DNA of 64,000 nt from contig CM067309.1 in NCBI GenBank assembly GCA_034231615.1, positions 37,165,750 to 37,229,749 of the forward strand, in the 5' to 3' direction. A program made the position numbers and the translations under genes. Below are positions 30,170-40,215 of the stretch, one piece after another (position 1 is the stretch's first letter; the number at the start of each line of letters is the position of its first letter). A model generated the notes under the pieces. It made no database searches and had not been told where the DNA came from. It was given only the letters and a program-made list of their open reading frames with translations. Source of the stretch: Meghimatium bilineatum (Eukaryota > Mollusca > Gastropoda > Stylommatophora > Philomycidae).

Positions 30170-30540
30170 TGTAATCTAGACACTACCATCTGCATCAACA
30201 GCGCAGACTATGAAAAAAATTAGAAATTACGTTTAATAGAAGAGCAATTCTTCTGCGAAACATGTCGACAATGTCATTGAGAAAGTTAAGAAGAGTATCA
30301 ATGCAATTAAAGTCATGGCATCCCCAGAGATGCAACAGCGACACTCTTTTTGCTGATGCAGGTAGTCGTACGATCTGCCATATACTATCTAAAAAACCTC
30401 TAGTCACCTCTTGTGATATGCATGACACATAGTGATGTTTCTATTCATTGCTTCCTTTTGAATCCTAATTAAATAGATATGCAACCTCATACAGAATTGG
30501 TTTTTCTCCCTTCTGGCTGTACTGATACGAGCAGATCTCA
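30170..30540. other. No gene seen
   Basis: Weak matches to family fragments only. Confidence 0.35.
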
Positions 30541-30544
30541 CCTA

Positions 30545-30785
30545 TCTGTAAGCTGTCAGAGACTGAAAGGGGAGCAATAAAAATAACACTGTGACCTGTC
30601 ATACTTGTAAGAGGCAATTGAAATTTGGAGGTTGTGTTCACTATTTCATTCTTTAGATCAAAGTTGGAATATGAAGTTGGATATGTCTGGCTGAAAGGTG
30701 CAGATTTTGCAGTAAGCTATAAACAATGACAAAATTTATTTCATTTTCCACATCCTGCTAACCAGGAGTTTGAGAATGAAAACAT
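30545..30785 (+). mobile_element. GAA-tailed SINE-like family A, diverged copy
   Basis: aggggagcaataaaaataac, cttgtaagaggcaatt, ggctgaaaggtgcagatttt, gtaagctataaacaatgaca and aggagtttgagaatgaaaac, in family order with several deletions. Confidence 0.7.
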
Positions 30786-30794
30786 AATATCCCA

Positions 30795-30962
30795 CCATAG
30801 TAAGTCTGTATGTATGTGTTCAGTATGTATGTGTTCTGATATATACTACTTTCTTCTGTGTAACTGATACACTTCAGCAGATAGGTCTGTATGTACGTGT
30901 TCTGATATATACTACTTTCTTCTTTGTAACTGATACACTTCAGCAAGTCTGTTTACTTCAGC
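30795..30962 (+). repeat. ~75-bp tandem duplication
   Basis: Two copies of tgtgttctgatatatactac tttcttct...tgatacacttcagca. Confidence 0.85.
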
Positions 30963-30984
30963 AAGTCATCAGAGTAAAAATTAC

Positions 30985-31190
30985 CCTGATGGTTCACCTA
31001 GCCACAAGGAAGTAGGATACCAATGCTCATGTTCTGGGATGGTTAAGGAATTATGCTATCAATACCGTGCAAGTACGGTAAGCAATGCATCAGGAGGTTT
31101 CTGGTCAGCCACTGACCAGGCAGCTGAGCACTTATGGGAAATCCAAGTGCTATGACTCTGGTTCATAAATAAACAGACCTTGACCTTTTA
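30985..31190 (+). repeat. Dispersed repeat, copy of 5288-5489
   Basis: Begins ttcacctagccacaaggaag and ends ataaacagaccttgacctttt; collinear with 5288-5489 over about 200 bp. Confidence 0.65.
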
Positions 31191-31429
31191 TTCGTTATGG
31201 TTATCACAAATTTGTTTCTGAAACCATAGATCTAAAAATGAACATCTTTATTTCAATGTTGATGTCTAAAAACACAACTTTTAAAACAGGATTACTCTAT
31301 ATACAAGTCTAGCATGTAAATAAACATTAAGATTACATCTGTATATTAAACGTGTGTATAATGATATGCTCTGGTGGCACCTGCTGTAGCTGTGATAATG
31401 TCAACTCTCAGCTTATCCACATAAAAAAA

Positions 31430-31665
31430 AAACCTGTTGTTTGTCCATACATGTTCATGATGATGACCATTTAGTTAGATCTACACTTTTGAAATTCACT
31501 TACAGTTATGTTTTTTGATTATGAGTCCACAGATGATAATATAAGCCATATTCTGTCCAGAAATATCTTTGGACATGGGAAGACCACTGTAGATAGTTTT
31601 TGATCTACCCGCAACTTTCTAGCTAATTTCCGTTATTGAGCTACACAATTAAATATGACCATTGC
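31430..31665 (-). mobile_element. LINE 3' end (same family as 19210-19430)
   Basis: atgatgatgaccatttagtt, cttttgaaattcacttacag and gattatgagtccacagatga match 19225-19320 in order. Confidence 0.7.
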
Positions 31666-31981
31666 TCAATAATGGGGGGAAAAAGCATCTGGCCACAGCC
31701 TACATCCTTCTGCAAAATATTGTATAAAGGTGCAGAATTACTGGAACAGTCTGGTTTTTTCATCGAAATCTATACCGATGACAGAAAATTTAATGCAGAA
31801 GAAACTACATAAATTTATAGTCAAATGTAGGACGTGTATCTTTAAAAAACCCAAGGAGTGTACGCAGCTAACAAGATTCAGAAACAATCCATGCACAAAC
31901 TCATCTTCTGTTGACTCGGAACAGTCTAGTCAGATGCATGAAAACCAACATTATGATAAATCATGATTTCAGACAGACACC
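31666..31981. other. 3' flank of the Cys-rich gene; weak + strand frame
   Basis: A + strand open frame at 31730-31966 is short and of unremarkable composition. I treat the region as the 3' flank of the - strand gene. No clear AATAAA on the - strand was found here. Confidence 0.35.
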
Positions 31982-32320
31982 TCAGAAATCTTCCATTTTG
32001 ACTTGGCTCAGGCAACCCTTGAAAGAATTTAATCTGACATCAATCTCCCCATCCTCGAGTTCATCTGAGGCATAGAGTTCATTGTAACAGAAATCTGACA
32101 TACACATTCGTACGCACTTTGTGAGTTTGGTTCCCCAAAGACCCTGGCACTCTGCCTCCATCTCGCACCGTTGCCGTGCATATTTGTAGTGTTTATCGTC
32201 ACGTTTCTTTCTGTAAGTGTAGCGTTTGAATCGGTACTCTGTGACACTGTCACATAGACAAATGAGGAAAGCCAGAACTGACAAGGAAACAAAAATAACC
32301 TGATTTTTGTTTGGTGCCAT
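31982..32320 (-). CDS. Small Cys-rich secreted or single-pass protein, function unknown
   Basis: The - strand frame of 112 codons (from the Met at 32320; an in-frame Met at 32341 would add 7 residues) starts MAPNKNQVIFVSLSVLAFLI, a signal peptide or signal anchor. A basic stretch YRFKRYTYRKKRDDKHYKYA follows, then a module with six Cys spaced C-x5-C-x10-C-x3-C-x4-C-x24-C, including KCVRMCMSDFCYNELY and DELEDGEIDVRLNSFKGC. The basic run could be a dibasic processing site (KKRDD). I start at the second cluster Met because it sits right before the hydrophobic segment. It is not a transposon protein and lies among repeats, apparently intronless. The acidic DELEDGEIDVRLNSFKGC block reads like a conserved protein family, but I cannot name it and assign no function. 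Confidence 0.72.
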   Translation of the reverse strand: MAPNKNQVIFVSLSVLAFLICLCDSVTEYRFKRYTYRKKRDDKHYKYARQRCEMEAECQGLWGTKLTKCVRMCMSDFCYNELYASDELEDGEIDVRLNSFKGCLSQVKMEDF

Positions 32321-32540
32321 AACTGACATAACCACTGACAAACTAGCTTGTGGAAATCTGTGAATGAAAATTGTTGCAATAAGTTAGCAGATGCTATCAT
32401 TCAGAAGAAAATAGACATTCATCAACATATCATATTTACATACCAGTTATAATGGCTTCTGCCAAAATGGCAGACTAGAATAAATGTGTTCTCTTTACTG
32501 TGTTCGATTAGCAGTTGTTCCTTCCTGAAAGTAATGGCAA
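32321..32540 (-). other. Upstream region of the Cys-rich gene
   Basis: AT-rich; a candidate promoter or 5' UTR for the - strand gene. A 5' non-coding exon further upstream cannot be excluded. No clear TATA box was singled out. Confidence 0.35.
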
Positions 32541-32544
32541 CCTA

Positions 32545-32830
32545 CAGGAATATTGTGCCTAGAAATTTCCAATGGATTCCAGAGTGTTTGTTACTAAACA
32601 CAATAGCATAAAGAAAACTACACCCGTTTGGTCATATAAAGAGATACAACTGTTTAGAAAGACAAATAATGGAGGGTAAGGCAAGAGGAGGAAAGGCAGA
32701 CCAAGAAGACGATAACATGAATACGTCATTAGAAAATGCAAGTCGCATCACCAAAGACAGAGAAGGGTTCAGAAAGTTCATTGGGTAGACAATGTTCTGG
32801 AGAGAATACGTCACATGACAAGAAAATATG
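32545..32830 (+). mobile_element. LINE C-terminal fragment (family of 12176-12640)
   Basis: gtttgttactaaacacaata, ggtcatataaagagatacaa, ggaaaggcagaccaagaaga and ccaaagacagagaagggttc follow 12331-12540 in order, with a deletion of the Trp-rich part. A B-box-like GGTTTAAATCC follows at 32846 without an A-box at tRNA distance. Confidence 0.72.
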
Positions 32831-33235
32831 ATGGCCAAGGTACTAGGTTTAAATCCTGCCGCAGACAATTGTGCATCCATACCATTCAGAAAGCAATGGC
32901 AAACTACTGAACATATTTATACTGCCTAGAAAATCAATACAGCCAATAAATGCTGGGTTGATGGCTATACCCTATAGGATATATTTGAAGAAACTACATT
33001 CGTGTTTATTTAGGTATTAAATCATCATGACAAATACTGATACTTAGGCATATACAAGTAACTGGTCTATGCTAATGATTAGTTATATTTATAGGCATAA
33101 TGTTGATTAAGTCAAATTAATTATAGACCTAACTGCCGCATGAATATTTATAAAATAAGCATAGGCTTATGTTTAATTTTATTATTATTATGCCAGATCT
33201 AATAGAAAAAAAATATTTAGGAATAAAATGATCCC
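32831..33235. other. No gene seen
   Basis: AT-rich unique-looking sequence. Confidence 0.35.
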
Positions 33236-33520
33236 ACCATGTGTGTTGCCAGGGCCCAAAAGGGGAGCAAAGAATAGCAACACTGTTTACCTTCCACACA
33301 TGTCGTAAAAGGTGACTAAGGAGGTTATGGAATGGAGTTGGCTGTCCCATCCCACATAGGGTCAGTGGTCCAAAGCCATGCTGAAGTCAGATGTGCCAGG
33401 CTGAAAGGCGCAGATGCCACAGCAATGCTGTAAACCATGACACAAAGCATTCCGTTCTCCGGACTACATCCTGTTAATCTAGAGGAGTTTGAGAACGAAT
33501 GCAGAAGAAGAAGAAGTTTC
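33236..33520 (+). mobile_element. GAA-tailed SINE-like family A, best full-length copy
   Basis: About 280 bp from tgtgtgttgccagggcccaa through gtcgtaaaaggtgactaagg, gctgtcccatcccacatagg, ccatgctgaagtcagatgtg, ctgtaaaccatgacacaaag, ttccgttctccggactacat to gagtttgagaacgaatgcag and an (AAG)5 tail. No protein is encoded. I use it as the reference for the other family A copies. Confidence 0.88.
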
Positions 33521-34020
33521 TGAGAAAGATGACAAACAAGAGTCCTGTAGATGAAATAGGGCTTATGCTAGCCAGTAGATTGGAGAAGGGGGGGGGGGGT
33601 TGAAACTCTCCAAATCATAATGTGAATTTGTACTAGGAACATGGCCAAAAGTTCGGCCAAAAAAAGTATAACATAAGGTTATAGGTCAAAGACATTTCCA
33701 AAATAATTTGATCATTTTCAATTAGATCACCATCCCTTTCAGAAGATGAGATATGATTGTGATGCCTATGCACAAAAAGAAACAATTGTTGGTGTCTATG
33801 TATGACGAAGTGCGAGTCTTCATCAATAAAGCTGAAGGCACTAAGGAAGGTGAATCAGGATATCAAAGCAACATATTCAGCTCAGGGTACAAATCAGACC
33901 ATGAAGAGGAATTCACTTTGAATAGGCTTATATGTCTTTTGATGAAAAGGTGCAATGATCTAGCAGTTAGGTAGTGTATTTTCCAGGCTTCAATTGCCAA
34001 AAGGAAAGATTTGGAAATGT
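33521..34020. other. No gene seen
   Basis: Includes a G-run near 33588-33598 and a 73-codon + frame (33753-33974) of undetermined nature. A weak tRNA-like run (tagcagttaggtagtg, cttcaattgcc) lies near 33960. Confidence 0.35.
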
Positions 34021-34021
34021 G

Positions 34022-34440
34022 GCTCTATCTATCTATCTATCTATTCACTAAACACTTTGTTGCCTTTCAGCATCAAGGGTAGAAGAGTTTTCTGGAAACA
34101 GCCCATTTGTGTGCTGAGTATATTGTGGAATTTGTCGCCTCTTTTCTTTCAGTGATCCATCGTTTTCATGGTTAGTCTTTAGGTCTGCCTTCACTATATC
34201 TGTGTAGCATAACCTGCTGTGGTATGCTGTCTGATGGTAGTCTGCAAACCATTTGATCTGTTGTCTCTTAATATATTCCAAGATAGGGGCGGTGTTGGTT
34301 TTTTGTTGAATGTCCTTATTTCTCACCTTGTCTATTAGCGATATTCTTAGGATTCTGTGTAAGCTTACCATTTCATCTGTCAAAAGTTTATGTTTGTCTT
34401 ATGCTGTCATTGTCCATGTTTGGCTTGGCATTATTATACA
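34022..34440 (-). mobile_element. LINE 3' end with (GATA)n tail (family of 28110-29270)
   Basis: The - strand reads LHRILRISLIDKVRNKDIQQ, then QQIKWFADYHQ, ending with NSSTLDAERQQS. The 28.1-kb copy has the corresponding CLRRIPGISLRDRVRFKDIR. The end of the element is joined to (TCTA)n at 34026-34043. Confidence 0.82.
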
Positions 34441-34679
34441 CATTGTTGGCATAATAATCATTTTGAATAGTATTATTTTGGCTCATAAGCAGAAAATCTT
34501 GCTTCGGCTCTACAAGTCACTCTTGTTTCCGTAATTTTCTTTTTACAAATTACTCAACTATTACTCCTAAATCATGACTATGCACAATAATGTCACCAAT
34601 AATTATAATTATACATATAATGATGGGTCAAAGGGCATGAGCCCATGTACCGCTGGATCTACAACCAACATATAGTGAG

Positions 34680-35345
34680 ATTTGTGTGGGGAGGGAGGAG
34701 AAATAAATAAAATCGCTATTTACTAGTCGATGCACATGAATAATATTCCTGCACACAAGATGTTCACAAAACTAAACACATCGCTATGTACATAATCCAT
34801 GAAACTTTTATCACATTTCAAGCACGCAAACATTTTGAATATTAATTAGCCCTAACTGCATTTGAAAATTAGCACACTGTAATCAACAGATTTGTCTTAG
34901 CTTTCCAAACACAAAAATGTATAGTATGTGCATTTCTATCATAAATAACTGAAATATTTGATAATTAGATTATTCAATTCAATATCAATTATGCAAATTA
35001 GTGACCATTTTGAATTTTAATGAAGCATAATTTCATCTTAAAATTAGCACAATGTAAGCAACAAATTCGTCTTGCCTTTGCGAACACAAAAATCTACATT
35101 TTCTGTGGTATTTTATTATATTTAATAGTTACATAGTTTATTTTAATTATGATAATTAGCTGCCATTTTGAATAATTATTTCTGTGCGGATCTGAAAATT
35201 ACAGAAATATGATCAACCGATGAGTTTTGTCTTTGCAAACAAAAAAATGTATAGTTTGTGTGTTGTATTATTGAGAATAACAAAGATAATTTAGAAATTA
35301 TCAGCTCGGCTATATTTTGTGGTCACAAGCTTCTATCTATTATCT
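34680..35345 (+). repeat. AT-rich element with ~160-bp internal repeats, copy 1
   Basis: Starts like copy 2 (aactaaacacatcgctatgt, acataatccatgaaact) and contains three or four diverged units with gattcgtcttgcctttg-type cores (acaaattcgtcttgcctttg), cacaaaaat and tttaattatgataatt. It ends with aacaaagataatttagaaat and attttgtggtcacaag, as in copy 2 at 46300-46350. Confidence 0.78.
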
Positions 35346-35655
35346 ATTGTCTTTCCCTTCGTGAACGATGGTTGATCATATTCATACTTGCCATTAAGCG
35401 TAGGGGTGGGAGCTTAAGCTGTCATTCCAAAGCTAGGTGTGTCACCCTTGGCTGTATTAAGTCCATGTTTGTTCAAGACTATCTTGATGTTTTCTATCCA
35501 CCGTTTTCTTGGTCTACCTTTGCCTTTACGCCCGGATATTCTTTTGTTATATACTCTTATTGGTATTTGGGTTCATTCTCATAAGGTGACCGAACCATTT
35601 TACTTGCTGTCTTTCAATATGTTCAATACATGATATTATACCAAATCTTTTCCTA
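35346..35655 (-). mobile_element. LINE 3' end (family of 21300-21645)
   Basis: Reverse of cacccctacgcttaatgg and of a RRWIENIKIVLNKHGL-like frame with frameshifts. The flank cataaggtgaccgaaccatt to ccaaatcttttcctaa is the uninterrupted site matching 13045-13350. Confidence 0.72.
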
Positions 35656-36170
35656 AGGGCTATCTAACTACAGTATTTTTAATGAGCATTATTTTGAACA
35701 TTTTGTCCAAGTACCTATTTACTATATATTATATGGCGTGTGTGTGTGACGATGGGACGGAAAGGTGGAGGGTAACGCTAACTAACAGTATAGGACATTT
35801 TTATTTTAATAAACACCTGTATTCACTTGTTTCTGTAGAAAAAGTTAGATGTTAAATTGTATGATGTTATGTTTACGTACTGAACTGCCGATGAAGTCTT
35901 CTTGTGCAGATCTAATTAGCGGATTGGGGTACTGATGATCATTTTACAGTTGCAACTCAATGAATATGCGTGCTTTGATTGTTGCGTTGAGATTATCACA
36001 TAATAAATTTATTTATGCAAGAAACGCCGCATATTGGTTTAGTTCATCATGAGCTGTCATTCCCACTAGCATAACAGATGGATCTCTACGGCCCTGTAAA
36101 CACAGCAGACGCCATTAATACGATATTCGAATACTTATTAGTTGAATATTCGAATATATGTTATTTGATA
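35656..36170. other. End of AT-rich element and unassigned sequence
   Basis: aagggctatctaactacagt and ttttgtccaagtacctattt match 46474-46545, then unique-looking sequence with no gene. Confidence 0.45.
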
Positions 36171-36174
36171 ATCG

Positions 36175-36400
36175 ATCTATTATTCCATCATCATCATCAA
36201 GTGCCGTCTCTGCAATGAAAGTTGGCTGCAGATCTCCAACATCCCCTGTCTCTGATTTAGTGGTGCACTCTGATAGACTGTAACCTGTCGATCTTGTAAT
36301 GTTACTCTCCCACTTGTATCTCTGCCTACCTCTTGCTCGCTTCCCTTTGACTTTACCCTCAAGTAAAGTCTTCAATAAGGTGTCATATCTTTTAATGTGT
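36175..36400 (-). mobile_element. LINE C-terminal fragment (also at 51330-51560)
   Basis: The - strand reads TLLEGKVKGKRARGRQRYKW, then ITRSTGYSLSEC and LQPTFIAETA. This is the GKRxRGRQR..W tail of LINE ORF2. Confidence 0.78.
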
Positions 36401-36534
36401 TAAAAATATTTTATTTGCCTGATTTTTATTTCTCTTAGTAATTCTTTCTTCAAGTTAAGTGTTTTTTAAGAACCTCTTTGATTGTTTTCTTCTCTTTCCA
36501 TGATGTTCTCCCTATTCTTCCATATATACCCACA

Positions 36535-36732
36535 TCTCAGGCATCAATTCTGTCTTCTACTTGTTTGTTTAGTGTCCATGTTTCTGAGCCATACATTAAT
36601 TTAGAATAGATGTAACATTGTATAATTCTCATTTTTAATTTGGTTGTAATTTGTTTAGATGTTACTATTTTTCTCATGTCATTGAAGGTACTTTTAGCCA
36701 TTCCTATTCTCATTTTAACTTCTGTTTCACAC
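36535..36732 (-). mobile_element. LINE ORF2 fragment, YGSETWTL motif
   Basis: The - strand frame reads RIGMAKSTFNDMRKIVTSKQ, then QCYIYSKLMYGSETWTLNKQ. It abuts the TIR element that starts at 36733. Confidence 0.82.
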
Positions 36733-36893
36733 AGTGGCGTAGCGTGGGTTAATGGCACCCGGGGCGGAATCATAACTTTCCGCCCTTGAAACATTAAAAA
36801 AATATGTCAGTGATTGTGAAAGACTGGACAAAAATAAATTTGTCGCCCTCCTTATGATGCCGCCCGGGGCGGTCCGCACCAACGAAAATACTG
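36733..36893. mobile_element. TIR element CAGTGGCGTAGCG, right end lost
   Basis: Matches 39579-39750 over about 155 bp from cagtggcgtagcgtgggt to ggggcggtccgcacc; the second terminus is missing. Confidence 0.8.
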
Positions 36894-37440
36894 GAGAAAA
36901 TTGAGCTAAAGTTAGTAACATGAATTATGAATTATAGTCCCATATCTAATACATATTTTCATTCATCACTATTAGAAATTCAATAAATGGCAATATCCGC
37001 CTGCAGCATGCATTCATAAAGCACCTTCAGCACACCTTCTTTATCTTCTGTTAGCGCACAATCAATATATGCAATCGAGCCCGATTCTTGCTATTTCGTA
37101 GGCATGCAAATCAATAAATATATTTGTTACCAACGAAGCTGAAATTAGCTTTAATGCCATTACTCATATCACTATCATTCATTTTGGATACTTCCAAGCA
37201 CGGACAGTCTGGCACAAAAACCACCATTTTGGGGGAATCTGAAACGATTTCAAACTTCATGCAATCAACTGGTATGCTCCGCTAGACTTGTCAATTATTT
37301 ATCAACAATTGATGAAACATTGACAGAGACGGACTAACTTTCTAATAAAATAAATAACTAGAATGAAACCTAAATTCTTTTCATTTTTTTAAATAACAGA
37401 AATGTGTCGGGATAATATCTTGAAGGTTACTTCGTTAATG
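36894..37440. other. No gene seen
   Basis: AT-rich sequence without recognised features; a (GAT)n tract follows at 37450-37467. Confidence 0.35.
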
Positions 37441-37889
37441 GATTAAAAGATGATGATGATGATGATGTTCGTCCGTCGTGATCGACGATGACCAAAAACT
37501 CAACCATAATAATAATAACAATAAATAATAAAATAATAAAGTTAATAGTGCGTTTTTAAATGACTAGCAAGTCCAATGCGCGCACAAAAAAGATAACAAC
37601 ATAGTGAAGGTATTATCAAGTTTAGAAGTCTTTATGTGGATGCGTACGAAGTGAGGTTGTGATCTAGTGAAATTGTAGCGATGAGTTCAGCGCGAAGTTC
37701 AAACGTGATGTAGTGTCAACATCATCAAAGTGTAATGGAGATGGAGAGAGAAAACATATCCATGTAACCATATCATAAGGACAGCTGGAGAGGAGATGGG
37801 CACCACTAGTTAAACCTTTTGCCCACTGAAATACTAAATGGATAATCACACATAGAGAATAAAGAACAAAGCTCTTAAATAACATCAGT

Positions 37890-38165
37890 GCTGGAGTGAA
37901 AATCAAACTGCATAAGTCGCTGGTGCTTTCTGTTGTGTTGTATGGTTGTGAGAGTTGGACACTCACTTCCGACATGGAGAGAAGATTACAGGCTTTCGAG
38001 TACAAATGCTACAGACGAATTAAAACTAGCATGGTTCGGACATGTATGCAGGCACGATTCCTTGTCAAAAACAATACTGCAGGGAACTGTTGAGGGTGGA
38101 AGAAGCAGAGGAGGGAAATAAAGGCATGGACAGACAACATCAAGGAATGGACAGGGTAAGATATT
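37890..38165 (+). mobile_element. LINE ORF2 C-terminal fragment
   Basis: Frame VKIKLHKSLVLSVVLYGCES, then WTLTSDMERRLQAFEYKCYR, then, after a shift, AWFGHVCRHDSLSK and VEGGRSRGGK. The same family as the fragment inside the NCoR 3' flank (23620-23830). Confidence 0.82.
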
Positions 38166-38940
38166 TCCACACTCATCCGCTTATAACGAAATTTATAATG
38201 GTTTTCAGAATAAAGAAGTAACTGTTGTTGCAGCGATAGACCAAGTAGATGTGTACAATGGAGTCAGTTATTGTTTTCATCAGATTTCTTATGGTGTCAT
38301 TGTTTATTCTATCTCTTTTTTTGTGTTACCCCCAGTGCTGTTCTCAGGGAGTTCATTTCGCATACAGCGAGTGCGTGTTCTAATTTATCTGTCAGGGTCC
38401 AGGTCTGGCATTGCTAACACATTGTTGGCATGAACACTGCGTTCTTTTGGAGAACATGTCAATGTGATGGTGTTTCAGCAATGGTACTAATTGATATAAA
38501 ATTGCGTTTGCTTTCTTTGTTTATTTAGTACTGGATTTGTCTTTCTGGAGAAAAACGCGCCCCTTTCAACCACGAAATAATTTTCTTTGGCTATATCGTG
38601 GCGTATCTGGTGGTCGAATGACCTGGGTGTTGTCCTGTTTGGGACTGAGGTAATGACCTTGGGTCTGGTCTGTCCTGATAAGGACATTAAATAGTGGGGT
38701 GGGGGATTAGACTTTAGTCCTAAAAAGGACTTTTTTAAAAAAATCATTGAATGGTGTTTGGGTTCCTGGTTTGGTGTTTCTTGCTATCTTGATAATCTTG
38801 GATACTATTGATTGGATAGTTTTGAGTTGACTGTGATTCCTGGTGTTAATTTCCTGTGATTCGTTCGTTTCTTGACGTCAAGGAGTAACTGATGGTGAGG
38901 TATCTGTGGATAATTTTTTTTTTAATTCTGGAATCTTGTC
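38166..38940. other. No gene seen
   Basis: No recognised coding sequence or repeat. Open frames on both strands are short. Confidence 0.35.
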
Positions 38941-38949
38941 TCTATTTCT

Positions 38950-39040
38950 CTATCTATATCTACCAATCTATCTACCTAATCTATCTAATATAATCTACCA
39001 ACCTACCTACCTAATCTATCTATCTATCTATCTATCTAAC
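38950..39040 (+). repeat. (TCTA)n / (CCTA)n tract
   Basis: Imperfect tetranucleotide repeats, possibly the tail of an eroded LINE 3' end like those at 15084 and 34022. Confidence 0.85.
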
Positions 39041-39124
39041 CAGATCGCATTACATCGATAGCCTTCAATAAAATATCATCTGAAAGGAGAAACAGGGGAA
39101 CACCCAGACGAAGATGAATATATG

Positions 39125-39360
39125 ACATCAGAGAAATAATAATTAGACTTACTTAAAACGCAGGTTTATTTATCGCTTCAATGAAACACGACTGACTATA
39201 ACTAAAACTAGTAGGTAATGATGCGCACACAAGAAATCATACAAATTACAATACACAAATCATATTCAACCAAAAGGTCTTTATCAAGACACAAACAAAA
39301 CATCAAAAGACGACGCATGGAAAACATATCACAACAAACAAACGGAAATATGGAAATTTT
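39125..39360. mobile_element. Second copy of the 29845-30131 element
   Basis: Shares taattagacttac, aaaactagtaggtaatgat, aatacacaaatca and aaaacatcaaaagacgacg. It lacks the eight bases acgtttca-like next to the ribozyme-like motif. Confidence 0.72.
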
Positions 39361-39578
39361 AAATATGGAAATTTAAAAACAAACCGTTGGATACGTTTGT
39401 TGTGATATTCAGTTCATTCTCAGATAGTTGCTGAAAATATTTAAACGACTGGAATTAAGGAAACCACACGAATGTCAAACCATAAAAATGGAAAATTTTC
39501 CACCTAACTCGTGAATTAATGCGTTATTGATGGCGACTCAAAATTGTTGTATTCTGGTATATTAATAGATGCAGTCTC

Positions 39579-39750
39579 CAGTGGCGTAGCGTGGGTCAAT
39601 GGCGCCCGGGGCAGAATTATAACTTTCCGCCCTTGTGACATTAAAAAATATGTCAGTGATTGTGAAAGACTGGACAAAAATAAATTTGTCGCCCTCCTGA
39701 TGATGCCGCCTGGGGCGGTCTGCACCTCGCCCCCCCTCGCTACGCCACTG
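39579..39750. mobile_element. 172-bp non-autonomous TIR element
   Basis: Termini CAGTGGCGTAGCG and its exact reverse complement CGCTACGCCACTG at 39738-39750. No target duplication is obvious. A second, truncated copy is at 36733. Class not decided. Confidence 0.85.
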
Positions 39751-39944
39751 AATGTGTTACGATCTACATCACTGCGATAATAGTGAACTGAACACGTCCA
39801 TTTTTTGGGGATCTGGTTTACTTACCATTTTCAGTGCACAAAAGAGTACTAAAGTATAGTAACACTGATCTACCATGCATATTGTAAAAGGTGACTAATG
39901 AGGATAGGGCGTGAGGTGGCTACACCATCCCATATCAGATCACG

Positions 39945-40215
39945 ATCGCCCGTGTGTTGCCCGGGCCAGAAAGGGGAGCAAAGAATAGCAACACTGTTTA
40001 CCTTCCACACATGTCGTAAAAGGCGACTAAGGAGGTTATGGGATGGAATTGGCTGTCCCATCCCATATAGGGTCAGTGACCAAAAGCCATGCTGAAGTCG
40101 GATGTGTCAGGCGGAAAGGCACAATATCGCAGCAATGCTGTAAACCATGACACAACGCATTCCGTTCTCCAGACTACATCCTGCTAAACTGCAGGAGTTT
40201 GAGAACGAATGCAAT
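39945..40215 (+). mobile_element. GAA-tailed SINE-like family A copy fused to a LINE
   Basis: Runs from cccgtgtgttgcccgggcca to ctgcaggagtttgagaacgaatgcaat-like end at 40213, where LINE RNase H sequence follows directly instead of a GAA tail. Confidence 0.85.
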
